From positions 23,111-87,110 of the forward strand of contig MGRM01000022.1 of NCBI GenBank assembly GCA_001798185.1: DNA of 64,000 nt. Reading direction: 5' to 3'. The notes below the pieces were generated by a model that saw nothing but the letters and a program-made list of their open reading frames with translations, made no database searches and was not told the DNA's origin. Made by a program: the position numbers and the translations under genes. This stretch comes from Deltaproteobacteria bacterium RIFCSPHIGHO2_02_FULL_44_16 (GTDB lineage Bacteria > UBA10199 > 2-02-FULL-44-16). Shown piece after piece: positions 1 to 12,550 of this stretch. Position 1 is the first letter of the stretch, and each line of letters opens with the position of its first letter.

Positions 1-1365
1 TTTAGTTTTAATGATTACGATGACGATCTTGCTTTAGATACATGGGAGTTCTACTATTCAGGTCGACCGATCGTCGATGGTTCTGGTTGGTTTTGGGTCA
101 CGCCACAAAATAATACCCTCTACCTTGGTTCGTGCACCGCACTTCCCTTTCCCACAGCTCTTGATGTCCCCTCCGCAGGGCTTGATTTTGACGATGTCAC
201 AACGCTCACCACTGATATTGATGGCGATGGCGTCTCCTGGATCGACGAAATTACTGCAGACACAAATCCTTATGTGGCAACTTCGAATGGCACATTTGGA
301 AGTAACACTGACTATACCTCTGCCTCTGATTTTTTTGGAACCATTGCGGTACTTGATGCCAATGAAGATGGTCGACTCGATTTCGTTTTCGGCGCGCGAG
401 GTTTTTTTCTCGATAGCACGGTGGTTTCGCTTTTTTTGGGCAACGGTGATGGAACGTTTCAGGCAAGGAGCGACATCACGGTTGTCGATCAGCCTTTTGG
501 ACTTGCAGCAGGAGATCTGAACTGTGATGGACATATGGACCTTATTGTCTCCAGCGCTGATGATCTGACGACCGGTGGCGATACGAATGATGGTCACGCC
601 TTTGGCGTGCTTCTTGGTCGAGGCGATGGGACTTTTGGCTCGCTCAGCAGTTTTGAAACAAGCACACAACCGAGTCCTCTTGCTCTTGGCGATATGGATG
701 GTGATGGTGGTCTCGATGTCGTGATTGGAAAAACAGGTGGAACGCTTTCGGTGCATCTTGGGGATGGAGCAGGTTCTTTTGGAAGTGAAATCGCAACTTC
801 AAGTGGAATCTTTATTGCCGAGACTCTCGTTGCCGACATGGATGCTGATGATTTTCTCGATGTCGTTCTCATCGGATCCAACGGAGTCGGACTTCTTTTT
901 GGAAAAGGTGACGGCACGTTTGAAACACCGATTACGAGTAGTTTAGGAACTTTCCCCAGCAATGGGACTCTGGGAGATTTCAATGCCGATGGACTGATCG
1001 ATATTGCAGTGAGCGATTTTAGCGAAGATAAAATCTACATTCTCCTTACCAACGCGTCGTTTTCAGTGAGTACGATGGTTCAAAATGCGACAAGTTATGA
1101 CACCGGCGATCAACCGACTGAACTTTCTGCCGCTGATTTTAATGGAGACGGCGATCTCGATATAGCGCTTATCAGAAGCGGATTCGCGTCGACCTCCTTT
1201 TCCATTTTTTTGGGGAATGGCGACGGAACGTTTCAAACTGGCGTTGCCTATACAACGGGCTCAGCGGCACACGCCCTAGCAATTGGAGATTTTAACGGAG
1301 ATGCAAAAGTCGATCTCGTCAACTCTAACTTTTTTACCACCATGTCCGTCCATCTTAATCAGTAA
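1..1365 (+). CDS. FG-GAP/VCBS-repeat protein, 5' truncated by window edge
   Basis: The reading frame is open from base 1 to the stop at 1365, so at least 454 residues belong to this protein and its start lies outside the window. It contains repeated FG-GAP/VCBS blades: motifs such as GNGDGTF, GDFNADGLID and GDFNGDAKVD recur about every 50-60 residues. The D-x-N-x-D-G-x-x-D pieces are typical calcium-binding loops of integrin-alpha-like beta-propellers. Family members are usually secreted or surface proteins; the signal peptide would be upstream and cannot be seen. It ends 5 bp before the convergent yidC stop. Substrate or partner is unknown. Two further FG-GAP proteins lie near 57-60 kb. Confidence 0.85.
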   Translation, partial: FSFNDYDDDLALDTWEFYYSGRPIVDGSGWFWVTPQNNTLYLGSCTALPFPTALDVPSAGLDFDDVTTLTTDIDGDGVSWIDEITADTNPYVATSNGTFGSNTDYTSASDFFGTIAVLDANEDGRLDFVFGARGFFLDSTVVSLFLGNGDGTFQARSDITVVDQPFGLAAGDLNCDGHMDLIVSSADDLTTGGDTNDGHAFGVLLGRGDGTFGSLSSFETSTQPSPLALGDMDGDGGLDVVIGKTGGTLSVHLGDGAGSFGSEIATSSGIFIAETLVADMDADDFLDVVLIGSNGVGLLFGKGDGTFETPITSSLGTFPSNGTLGDFNADGLIDIAVSDFSEDKIYILLTNASFSVSTMVQNATSYDTGDQPTELSAADFNGDGDLDIALIRSGFASTSFSIFLGNGDGTFQTGVAYTTGSAAHALAIGDFNGDAKVDLVNSNFFTTMSVHLNQ

Positions 1366-1370
1366 ATGCC

Positions 1371-3020
1371 TCACGCTTTTTTGATCCTGCCCCGCATGAG
1401 ATCTCGAAACCGAATGTCGTGATTATACATCCACTGTTGCAACACGCTCATCACCGTGTTGACCAAAATATAAATCACAAGCCCTGAGGGGAGAAAAAGC
1501 ATAAATGCCGAAAACATGATCGGCATGAGCATCATCATCTTTTTTTGCATCGGATCAGCGCTTGCGCTTGGCATCAGTTTTTGCTGAAGCACCATAAAGA
1601 TACCGAGTAAAATGGGGCCAATAAAATACGGATCGGGCGCGGAAAGATCTTTATAAAACCAGAAAAACGGCGCGTGATAAAGTTCAACGGAATTCCACAG
1701 CACTTTATACAGGGCGACATAAATCGGGAGCTGAAGCAGCATGGGCAAACATCCGCCAGCGGGATTGACTTTATGTCGCTTAAAAAGAAGCATAGTCTCT
1801 TGATTCAAACGCATCTTGTCATTTTTGTATTTTTCTTGAAGCTCTTTTAGTTTTGGCTGAAGTTCTTGCATGGCTTTCATCGACTTCATCGATTTTTTTG
1901 AAATCGGATGAAGAAGAAGTTTGATGAAAACAGTTAAAAGAATAATCGCCACTCCATAATTATGAACCACTCCGTAAAAGAACTTTAAAAGTTGCAAGAT
2001 AGGAACGGCCACGATCGCAAACCAACCGTGATCAATCGCCTCATCTAGGCGTGCTCCCACGGTTTTCAGTTGGTTGATCTCTTTTGGCCCCAGATACACC
2101 GAAAAGGCATGCTCCTCGATTGCTTTCGGAGGTAGTATTTTTTTCGCAAGCGTCATCGCTGAAAAAAGTTTCCTCGCCTTTTCTCCTTTTTCAGGAAAAG
2201 GAGAAGCGCCGTAGTGAGCTGAGAGACCTGTTCCTTGCACTCGTGGAATCACCGAAGAAATAAAATAGCGGTCCTCAAGACCAGACCAGTAAAGAGCCCC
2301 GGGAGCTTCGTTCATTTCGGAAAGATTCATGGTGTTTTGAAATCGCTCCACCTTTCCATCTCTGTAGAGCGTCGGGTGTTTTTCGCTGGTCGGAGAAGGA
2401 GGAGGTTTCAAAAAGCTCAAAAATCCGGTCGCCCCACCAGAAATCGTTGCCCCGTGTACAGCAAGAGAAGCGCGTTCTTGCAACGTTCGATCCGTGAGAT
2501 TGTGCAATGAAATCGTCACATCAACAACATACCGATCAGGTCGAAATTCCAATTTTTTCGTGAGCTCCACTTCAGGAGATCGCCATTGATAGGTAATGGA
2601 GGCGTCATCTTCGGCAAGAATTTTATATCGGGGTATTTTCGGAAAAGAAAAATTCGCGTCAAAAAACTGGAGGTCCAGAGAAGGATCAGCAGAAATTAAA
2701 TCCAAAGGAGAACTCGTCGAATCAGGCGCTTCACGATGGCCGTGTACTTTCCACGACGTGATAACTCCGCCGTCATTGCTCACTTCAGCGGTATACAGAT
2801 CGTTGCGAATCGTCGCTGTTTGAATCGCAATCTCTACTTCTTTCCGCACCACAGAGGCTTCCCCTTGAGCTTGAGACTGCGTCTCTTTCTGAGGAGAAGG
2901 CGCCGGGGTCTTTTCTTCAACGATGCGAGGATCCGGTTTCGGTTGAAAAAAAGTAAACCAACCGATGAGCACAAGCGCTGAAAGCCCAATAGCAACGATA
3001 CCGCGGTGTTCGCTTTTCAT
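1371..3020 (-). CDS. yidC: Membrane protein insertase YidC
   Basis: 549-aa YidC/Oxa1 insertase, which inserts and folds inner-membrane proteins with or without SecYEG. An N-terminal membrane anchor (about residues 7-25) is followed by a Pro/Gln/Glu-rich linker and a large periplasmic domain to about residue 320, the Gram-negative form. The conserved C-terminal insertase core has the hydrophobic segment near FFYGVVHNYGVAIILL, the amphipathic cytoplasmic stretch (KSMKAMQELQPKLKELQ) and the segment containing NPAGGCLPMLLQLPIYVALY. It overlaps the upstream yidD by 4 bp, indicating translational coupling in rpmH-rnpA-yidD-yidC. Confidence 0.98.
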   Translation of the reverse strand: MKSEHRGIVAIGLSALVLIGWFTFFQPKPDPRIVEEKTPAPSPQKETQSQAQGEASVVRKEVEIAIQTATIRNDLYTAEVSNDGGVITSWKVHGHREAPDSTSSPLDLISADPSLDLQFFDANFSFPKIPRYKILAEDDASITYQWRSPEVELTKKLEFRPDRYVVDVTISLHNLTDRTLQERASLAVHGATISGGATGFLSFLKPPPSPTSEKHPTLYRDGKVERFQNTMNLSEMNEAPGALYWSGLEDRYFISSVIPRVQGTGLSAHYGASPFPEKGEKARKLFSAMTLAKKILPPKAIEEHAFSVYLGPKEINQLKTVGARLDEAIDHGWFAIVAVPILQLLKFFYGVVHNYGVAIILLTVFIKLLLHPISKKSMKSMKAMQELQPKLKELQEKYKNDKMRLNQETMLLFKRHKVNPAGGCLPMLLQLPIYVALYKVLWNSVELYHAPFFWFYKDLSAPDPYFIGPILLGIFMVLQQKLMPSASADPMQKKMMMLMPIMFSAFMLFLPSGLVIYILVNTVMSVLQQWMYNHDIRFRDLMRGRIKKA

Positions 3021-3247
3021 CGAAAATCTCCCTGTGAGGTGTGAAGAGGGTCATATCCAAATTTCCCGAAAGGATGGCAACGACACAGTCGCCTTATTGT
3101 CATCCAAAGCGCTTGCGGCCACGCATAATTGGCAAACGCAACATGAGCATAATGAGAACAACTCGGAACATAACGACAACTTCTTCCGAGAAAAGGAGAG
3201 AGAAAAATTTGATAGAACCGAATAAACGCGAGGCATAAAATTTTCAC
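3017..3247 (-). CDS. yidD: Membrane protein insertion efficiency factor YidD
   Basis: 76-aa YidD (DUF37). The signature Y-Q-x-x-x-S-P...G-x-x-C-R-Y-x-P-S-C-S-x-Y-A is present (YQIFLSPFLGRSCRYVPSC), followed by RLCRCHPFGKFGYDPLH near the C-terminus. YidD is a small amphipathic inner-membrane-associated protein that assists YidC-dependent insertion. It overlaps rnpA upstream and yidC downstream by 4 bp each, so the operon is fully coupled. Confidence 0.95.
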   Translation of the reverse strand: MKILCLAFIRFYQIFLSPFLGRSCRYVPSCSHYAHVAFANYAWPQALWMTIRRLCRCHPFGKFGYDPLHTSQGDFR

Positions 3248-3582
3248 TTCTCTTCTCCTTTGAGTTTCGCTTTCAAATGGAAAAGCGCTTTTTCGAACTC
3301 TTTCCGAAGGATCGCATTTGAAAGAGAGGCTGCGGAAACTTTGAGAATGACCACACAGTCTGCGAGGGGATAGAGTTCTTGATGCTGTCGAAAATGTTCT
3401 CGAACGACCCGTTTCATACGATTGCGCGTCACCGCTTTTCCCACATGTTTTGGTGTAATGACTCCCAGACGTTTTTTTTCTGAAATCAGCGCGGAAAGTT
3501 TTACGGATTGTGTCGCGACTGAAGTCCCACCTTTTCGAACCGCTAAAAAATCTTCAGATCGTTTGAGTCGTTGGGCGCTCAC
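3244..3582 (-). CDS. rnpA: Ribonuclease P protein component (GTG start)
   Basis: 112-aa protein subunit of RNase P, which helps the catalytic RNA mature tRNA 5' ends. The RNR motif is visible ([16 protein letters not shown]). I set the start at the GTG at 3582, which overlaps the rpmH stop (GTGTGA), a usual rpmH-rnpA arrangement. The same frame stays open further upstream across all of rpmH to a GTG at 3762, but that longer start lies inside the predicted rpmH promoter spacer, so the short form is preferred. The gene ends in a 4-bp overlap with yidD. Confidence 0.93.
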   Translation of the reverse strand: MSAQRLKRSEDFLAVRKGGTSVATQSVKLSALISEKKRLGVITPKHVGKAVTRNRMKRVVREHFRQHQELYPLADCVVILKVSAASLSNAILRKEFEKALFHLKAKLKGEEK

Positions 3583-3716
3583 ACCTGGGTTAAACGTTTT
3601 CGTCCTTTGGAACGACGCGCTTTTAAGATGTTTCGTCCCCCTTTTGTCTTCAGACGTGCTCGAAAACCGTGTTTTCCTCTTCGCTTGATTTTGCTCGGCT
3701 GGTACGTTCGCTTCAT
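3579..3716 (-). CDS. rpmH: 50S ribosomal protein L34
   Basis: 45-aa L34, read from the minus strand in a different frame from rnpA. The translation begins [18 protein letters not shown] and ends [12 protein letters not shown], matching the highly conserved L34 pattern. A ribosome-binding site (CACGAGGA) lies 8 bp before the ATG. It is the first gene of the rpmH-rnpA-yidD-yidC operon and shares a 4-bp overlap with rnpA. Confidence 0.97.
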   Translation of the reverse strand: MKRTYQPSKIKRRGKHGFRARLKTKGGRNILKARRSKGRKRLTQV

Positions 3717-3744
3717 GAAATTCCTCGTGAAAAAATGTTTGCGG

Positions 3745-3772
3745 AATGTAGCGTTTCCTCACTACTTGTCAA
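3745..3772 (-). promoter_or_regulatory. Sigma-70-type promoter of rpmH operon
   Basis: On the minus strand TTGACA (-35, 3772-3767) is followed after 16 bp by TACATT (-10, 3750-3745). The -35 is a perfect consensus match. The expected start of transcription is near 3738, about 20 nt before the rpmH ATG. Confidence 0.7.
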
Positions 3773-3854
3773 GGAGCCAATTCTTTCGACGCGTTTTCCC
3801 TTGCACGTCATCTCGCTTTCGGATTAGGAAGTCTCTCACATATACAAAATAAAG

Positions 3855-3874
3855 TTATCCACACCTGTGGACAA
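3855..3874. promoter_or_regulatory. Pair of inverted DnaA boxes upstream of dnaA
   Basis: TTATCCACA (3855-3863, a perfect DnaA box) and TGTGGACAA (3866-3874, the reverse complement of TTGTCCACA) face each other across 2 bp. Position directly before dnaA suggests autoregulation or a second part of a bipartite origin. The overlap with the candidate GTG at 3867 argues against that start for dnaA. Confidence 0.75.
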
Positions 3875-3896
3875 ACCTGTGAGTTACTCGAACACC

Positions 3897-5228
3897 ATGC
3901 CAGACCTGCTACAACAGCTCAAAGAGAGGGTTTTTCATAAAATCAGTAGGCTTAATTTTTCGACCTGGTTTGAGCCGATCGAAGCAGCCAAACGAGAAGG
4001 CGAGAACTTTACGTTGGTGGTTCCCAACAAGTTTGTTGCGGACTGGATCCAGGACTACTATCACGATCTCATCAAACAAGAGCTCAAAGCTCTGACCAAT
4101 CTCGATCACCGCATTCAATTCGAAGTTCGAGAAGAGACAGAACACGCAAACGAGACATCGGTATCTGGCAATGTGGAAAAAGTCCTTCCGGAGCGTATCC
4201 GAAACATCAGCCATTTAAATCCCAAATATACTTTTGATCGATTTGTCGTGGGAAGCTCGAATCAATTCGCCCATGCTGCAAGCAAGGCAACGGCAGAACT
4301 CCCTGGCGGAAACTATAATCCTCTCTTTCTGTACGGCGGTGTGGGGCTTGGGAAAACCCATCTTTTACATGCGATCGGTCTCGATATTTTACGTCAACGG
4401 CCAGAGCTCTCCATCGTCTATGTGTCGTCAGAGCGTTTTATGAACGAGCTGATCAATGCCATTCGCTATGAGAAAACAGCTGAGTTTCGACGAAAATATC
4501 GTGATATGTGCGATGTTCTTTTGATCGACGATATTCAGTTTATAGCCGGCAAAGAACGAACCCAGGACGAGTTTTTTCACACATTTAACACTCTGCATGA
4601 AGCGCAAAAACAGCTCGTCATGACCAGTGATAAAAGTCCGAAAGATATTCAAGGACTCGAAGAGAGACTTCGATCTCGTTTTGAATGGGGGCTTATTGCC
4701 GATATTCAAGCGCCCGACCTGGAAACCCGCATCGCTATTTTGAAGAAAAAAGCAGATGCTGAAAAACTCGGCTGTCCTGATGATGTCGCGATGTTTCTGG
4801 CAAGCTCCATTAAATCAAACGTGCGTGAGCTGGAAGGATCGCTTCTTCGTCTCAACGCCTTTGCCTCGCTCACCAAATCACCTCTCTCCGTCGATTTCGC
4901 GCGAGAGGTGTTAAAAAACGTGATCGACGACCGAAGGCAGCCGTGCTCGATTGAAGCCATTCAAAGAACGGTGGCAACATTTTATCAGGTGAATGTTTCC
5001 GATTTAAAATCACCCCGTCGCGTAAGGTCTTTTTCCTATCCCCGTCAAATTGCGATGTATTTGTGTAAGAAACATGCCGGCGCCTCTTTTCCTGAAATTG
5101 GACAACGCTTCGGAGGAAAAGATCACACAACGGTCATTCACGCGTGTCGGAAGATTGAAAAACTTCTTCAAGCCGACATAAAACTCAAAAACGACATCGA
5201 ATCCCTCGAAAAAAATCTGACACATTGA
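3897..5228 (+). CDS. dnaA: Chromosomal replication initiator DnaA
   Basis: 443-aa DnaA, the AAA+ protein that binds DnaA boxes and opens the origin. Domain I (LLQQLKERVFHKISRLNF...) is followed by a short linker, then domain III with Walker A GGVGLGKT (residues 147-154), Walker B LLIDDIQF and sensor motifs. Domain IV carries the DNA-binding signature GGKDHTTVIHACRKI. I chose the ATG at 3897; an in-frame GTG at 3867 is possible but sits inside a DnaA box. No strong Shine-Dalgarno sequence precedes either start. Confidence 0.97.
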   Translation: MPDLLQQLKERVFHKISRLNFSTWFEPIEAAKREGENFTLVVPNKFVADWIQDYYHDLIKQELKALTNLDHRIQFEVREETEHANETSVSGNVEKVLPERIRNISHLNPKYTFDRFVVGSSNQFAHAASKATAELPGGNYNPLFLYGGVGLGKTHLLHAIGLDILRQRPELSIVYVSSERFMNELINAIRYEKTAEFRRKYRDMCDVLLIDDIQFIAGKERTQDEFFHTFNTLHEAQKQLVMTSDKSPKDIQGLEERLRSRFEWGLIADIQAPDLETRIAILKKKADAEKLGCPDDVAMFLASSIKSNVRELEGSLLRLNAFASLTKSPLSVDFAREVLKNVIDDRRQPCSIEAIQRTVATFYQVNVSDLKSPRRVRSFSYPRQIAMYLCKKHAGASFPEIGQRFGGKDHTTVIHACRKIEKLLQADIKLKNDIESLEKNLTH

Positions 5229-5476
5229 AATCAACAGGCGTTGTGCATAACACTGTGTGTATTGTTCGGAAATCAGTGTTGACAACCTTCATCTGAGTGG
5301 ACTAGCTCTGAAGACTGTGAATGACGTAGGTTTTTGCGAGAACTTTTCCCATGATGTCCTTTTTGAATTCAGCTCACACATCAACGCGTTATCTTACTTA
5401 TCACCATATTCACAGCTCCTACGACTACTGCTATTTATATATTTATAAAGATATTTATTATTAGTAAGGGACAAAC
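5229..5476. other. Putative origin of replication (oriC), dnaA-dnaN gap
   Basis: The 248-bp gap between dnaA and dnaN holds a perfect DnaA box on the minus strand (TGTGCATAA, 5242-5250) and two one-mismatch boxes (TGTGAATGA at 5316-5324; ATATTCACA at 5406-5414). An AT-rich tract at about 5430-5465 could be the DNA-unwinding element. With the inverted box pair before dnaA this is a plausible bipartite origin. GC skew was not computed. Confidence 0.7.
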
Positions 5477-6583
5477 ATGGAACTCAAAATTGATCGTGCT
5501 GCGCTTGTCAGAGAACTCCACCTCGTTCAAGGAATTGTCGAACGCAAAACAACCATGCCGATTTTGGCAAACGTTCTTCTCGAAGCAAAAAAGAAAAAGC
5601 TGATTACCACCGCTACTGATTTAGAAGTCGGAGTAACAAGCTCAGTCGAAGCTGATGTGACAAAAGAAGGACGCGTGACGGTTCATGCACGTGGTCTTTA
5701 CGATATTGTCAAAGAACTTCCAGAAGAGACGATTCATCTGACAGTGAATGATAAAAATTGGATTCACATTCAGTGTGGTCGATCTGATTTTAAAATCGTC
5801 GGACTTGCGGCTGATGAATTTCCCGCACTTCCTCAAAAAGGGGATGGCGCTGCGGCATCGCTTCCCATTACCATGATGCTTGAGATGATTGAAAAAACGG
5901 CGTTTGCGATGTCAAACGATGAGACCCGCTATAATCTCAACGGCATTATGTTCGAACACGAAAAAGGGAAAAAGATTCGAATGGTGGCAACTGACGGGCA
6001 TCGCCTTTCGATTGCCGAGCGTCCCTGCGACGCGAACATGAATACGTTTCCGGCAAGCGTGATTATTCCACGCAAAGGAGTCATGGAGTTGAAACGCCTC
6101 ATCGAAGGGAAAGAGGGGAGCTTTGAACTCTTTGTCGACGCGAAACATGCCATTCTTCATCAAGGAAAAGTGACGCTTACGATTCGTCTCATTGACGGAC
6201 AGTTTCCGCCGTATAAACAAGTGATTCCAAAAGAGAGTCGACGTGAAGTGGGTGTGAATCGTGAAACTATTGTGCAGGCACTGCGGCGTGTCGGCGCGAT
6301 GTCGAGTGAACGCACACGCGGTGTTCGCTTTGCTTTTTCTCCAAAAAATCTTGAAATCTCGAGCAACAACCCCGATTTTGGGGAAGCCCACGAAGAACTG
6401 TCGGCAAATTATCGTGGAGAGTCGTTTGCGATTGGATTTAACGCGCGCTACGTGCTCGATGCTCTGTCGGTTCTTGAAGATGAAGAAGCCAAGTTGAAAC
6501 TCGGTGATGATACGGCCCCCTGTGTGGTCACCAGTGAGTTTGATAAAGGTTTTACGCACATCATCATGCCGATGCGAATATGA
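5477..6583 (+). CDS. dnaN: DNA polymerase III beta sliding clamp
   Basis: 368-aa beta clamp, which encircles DNA and tethers polymerase III. It has the normal length of the three-domain fold, begins MELKIDRAALVRELHLVQG, and includes a typical middle-domain stretch ATDGHRLSIAERP and the family C-terminus (THIIMPMRI). AGGGA lies 7 bp before the ATG. It follows oriC and runs into recF with only 3 bp between, the usual dnaA-dnaN-recF-gyrB order. Confidence 0.98.
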   Translation: MELKIDRAALVRELHLVQGIVERKTTMPILANVLLEAKKKKLITTATDLEVGVTSSVEADVTKEGRVTVHARGLYDIVKELPEETIHLTVNDKNWIHIQCGRSDFKIVGLAADEFPALPQKGDGAAASLPITMMLEMIEKTAFAMSNDETRYNLNGIMFEHEKGKKIRMVATDGHRLSIAERPCDANMNTFPASVIIPRKGVMELKRLIEGKEGSFELFVDAKHAILHQGKVTLTIRLIDGQFPPYKQVIPKESRREVGVNRETIVQALRRVGAMSSERTRGVRFAFSPKNLEISSNNPDFGEAHEELSANYRGESFAIGFNARYVLDALSVLEDEEAKLKLGDDTAPCVVTSEFDKGFTHIIMPMRI

Positions 6584-6586
6584 TGC

Positions 6587-7708
6587 ATGAAAGTCCTCTC
6601 CCTTTCCCTGACACATTTTAGAAATTTTTCTTCTGAGCAGCTTTCTTTTGGAGAACGATTTAACATTTTCGTCGGCAAAAACGCTCAAGGGAAGACGAAT
6701 ATTCTCGAGGCCCTCTTTCTTTTTGCGACAGGGAGTTCTTTTCGTACCAGTGAATTCCGAAATTTGATCCAATGGCAGGAGCCACGCTCTTTTCTGGAGG
6801 CAGAGGTGGATCGGCCAGAAGGAAAAGACGTTTGGAGTTGTTCGTTAACAGCCAAAGAGAAACAGATTCATAAAAACGGCAAAGCTCTCTCTTCGCGTTT
6901 CAAGCGCGGACTCGATGTCGTTCTTTTTTCGCCCGAAGAAATTCTGCTCCTTCGCGATCTCCCTTCCGCAAGACGTGCGTATATAGATCACTTTGTCAGT
7001 CGCTTTTTACCGCAACATCGTCCCCTCGTTCGAAACTATGAAAAAATTCTTTCGCATCGAAATGCGATTTTGAAAGACGATCTTCTTCGCGACGAAGAGA
7101 AGCTGACGCGTTTGAAAGACTGGAATCGTCAGCTTTTAGTTCAAGGAACGCAGATCATACTCATCCGCGCGAGTGCAGTCGATGAACTCAATCTGGAACT
7201 CCAACGCCAATATGCCTCTATTGTTCGGAAAGATGAAGAAGCCGCTTTTGTCTACATGCCGTTTTGTGGAAAGATTGCGTTTATCAAAGGGGAGATTGAA
7301 TCAAGGTTTGAAGAACATCTCGATCGAAGAGCGCGAGATGAGCTTATACGGAGAATTTCGCTTGTCGGACCACAACGGGATGATTTTATCGCTTCACTTT
7401 CCGGGAATGCGATTGCCCATTTCGGCTCTCAAGGAGAGCATCGCAGTTTTATTCTGGCGATGAAGGTGGCAGAACTTGAACTTACCAGCAAAAAAGAGGG
7501 GGCTCAGCCCCTCTTTTTACTCGACGACGTTGCAAGTGAGCTCGATGAAGCGCGGAATGCCTCTTTTTTTGAATATCTTCAACAAAGTCAGGGTCAAATT
7601 TTTATTACGACCACAGATATTCATCAGATTCGTTTTTCGAGCCATGACCACATCAAACTTTTTAACGTGAGCGCAGGCAAAGTGAAGTCTTTACTTTTTC
7701 CTCTCTGA
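6587..7708 (+). CDS. recF: DNA replication and repair protein RecF
   Basis: 373-aa SMC-like ATPase that helps load RecA at gaps. Walker A GKNAQGKTNILEA is near residues 28-40, the ABC-type signature is in the region LVGPQRDDF...GSQGEHRSFILAMK, and Walker B is LFLLDDVASELD near the C-terminus. The start ATG is 3 bp after the dnaN stop. The 54-bp gap to gyrB contains a small palindrome (AAGAGA-A-TCTCTT, 7715-7727). Confidence 0.97.
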   Translation: MKVLSLSLTHFRNFSSEQLSFGERFNIFVGKNAQGKTNILEALFLFATGSSFRTSEFRNLIQWQEPRSFLEAEVDRPEGKDVWSCSLTAKEKQIHKNGKALSSRFKRGLDVVLFSPEEILLLRDLPSARRAYIDHFVSRFLPQHRPLVRNYEKILSHRNAILKDDLLRDEEKLTRLKDWNRQLLVQGTQIILIRASAVDELNLELQRQYASIVRKDEEAAFVYMPFCGKIAFIKGEIESRFEEHLDRRARDELIRRISLVGPQRDDFIASLSGNAIAHFGSQGEHRSFILAMKVAELELTSKKEGAQPLFLLDDVASELDEARNASFFEYLQQSQGQIFITTTDIHQIRFSSHDHIKLFNVSAGKVKSLLFPL

Positions 7709-7753
7709 CCGTTAAAGAGAATCTCTTAAAAGAAGCGTCAAATGGCATTTTGA

Positions 7754-11512
<3,759 letters not shown>

Positions 11513-11594
11513 TTCATCGCAACTCTTTTTTCTCTCTGACGATAAGAAAACAAATGAATCCTCTTCTTTTGAAGAAGAAAGAGAGAAATGAGTC

Positions 11595-12008
11595 ATGATA
11601 TATCTCCCCTATCTCGGATATCTCGCTTTGGCATCATTGCTTGGTGTTGTCGTTGCGCGTTGTGATTCGTGTGGGGCACGACGTAAGGAAATGGTGACGT
11701 CTGAAGTTTGGATTGAAGGTGAATGTAAATCTGACGCAGATGTACGTGCACGCGTTCGAGAAGCAACTGCGGATTTATGTGGTGAAGATGCTGAATGGGA
11801 ACATGCTTGGCCGCCAGTAGATCAATATCATTGTCGACAAGGAGAGAATCAATTTATGGTCAAAGCTCTTGGCGATTGTTATTATCGAGGAATGTTTGGA
11901 GGCAAGAAGCAATGGGAGAGCACGCCTCCTCAAGAATTTGATACCGACTCGCAGGGCCGATGGCGGCGAAAATTAAAGAGTGAAAATGAACCATCACCCA
12001 ATCTTTAA
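11595..12008 (+). CDS. Small exported cysteine-rich protein, unknown
   Basis: 137 aa, not recognised. An N-terminal hydrophobic segment (residues 3-21) is followed by RCDSCGARRK, so it is probably exported or membrane-anchored. The residue before Cys23 is Arg, which does not fit a lipobox. It has six cysteines (residues 23, 26 and four more), an even number compatible with disulfides. AGAGAGAA lies before the ATG. Its last 15 bp overlap the convergent DcrB-like gene. Possibly co-transcribed with gyrB (82-bp gap). Confidence 0.6.
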   Translation: MIYLPYLGYLALASLLGVVVARCDSCGARRKEMVTSEVWIEGECKSDADVRARVREATADLCGEDAEWEHAWPPVDQYHCRQGENQFMVKALGDCYYRGMFGGKKQWESTPPQEFDTDSQGRWRRKLKSENEPSPNL

Positions 12009-12479
12009 ACTTTTCAAAAATTCCTGAAATGGTTTGTAATAATCTTTAAATTTATCGTTGGGGAAACTCGCCGTCATATTAATCGCAAGGCGCTCTTTGA
12101 GAAGTGTGACTTGCACCTGTTTCACAATTTGTCCCGGTTGAATGTTGGGCGCTGGACGATTTGGATTTTGTTGTTTCATGATCTCCGCCATGGAAGAGAC
12201 ATCCCAACTACAGATCATCATCTTGCCGCGAACACCGGAGATGGCGATATCTTTTTCGTCAGAAATTTTGAGATCTTTGATGCCGCGATTTTGAATCGAC
12301 TCTTTTATTTTCGCAAAATAATCCGCAAGCTGCACTTCCTTTGGAAGATATTCTTTGGTAACAATAACATTGGGTTTAACGTTTTTATCGTCGCTTGGAA
12401 GTGTAAGGGTGAGCATTCCTTGAACATTCCAATCGTCTGGGATGTCGGCTAAAAATTCAGCCAGAGCAAGTTTTGACAT
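11994..12479 (-). CDS. DcrB/DUF1795-like protein
   Basis: 161 aa without a visible signal peptide. The pattern of an N-terminal beta-rich part (IPDDWNVQGMLTLTLP), a central amphipathic stretch (LADYFAKIKESIQNRGIKDLKI) and a C-terminal helix (YYKPFQEFLKSL) resembles the DcrB/DUF1795 family, whose molecular role is poorly known. An excellent AGGAGG lies 5 bp before the ATG. It is transcribed divergently from the pseudouridine synthase gene. The family call is from general resemblance only. Confidence 0.6.
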   Translation of the reverse strand: MSKLALAEFLADIPDDWNVQGMLTLTLPSDDKNVKPNVIVTKEYLPKEVQLADYFAKIKESIQNRGIKDLKISDEKDIAISGVRGKMMICSWDVSSMAEIMKQQNPNRPAPNIQPGQIVKQVQVTLLKERLAINMTASFPNDKFKDYYKPFQEFLKSLKIG

Positions 12480-12550
12480 AAATCCTCCTGTGTGAAAAAA
12501 GGAGTGTTATTGTCTCACGCAGATTGACTTCAACGCAAGGAATTTTCCAA

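Noticed and set aside
3583..3762. N-terminal extension of RnpA covering rpmH
   Set aside because: The upstream GTG lies within the promoter spacer of rpmH and the extension is simply the alternate frame of L34; the GTG at 3582 coupled to the rpmH stop is better.
3867..3896. Longer DnaA start at GTG 3867
   Set aside because: It overlaps a DnaA box pair and adds residues not typical for DnaA; the ATG at 3897 fits the family start.
12524..12550. TTG start for the pseudouridine synthase
   Set aside because: The ATG at 12551 has a ribosome-binding site and gives the usual family start.
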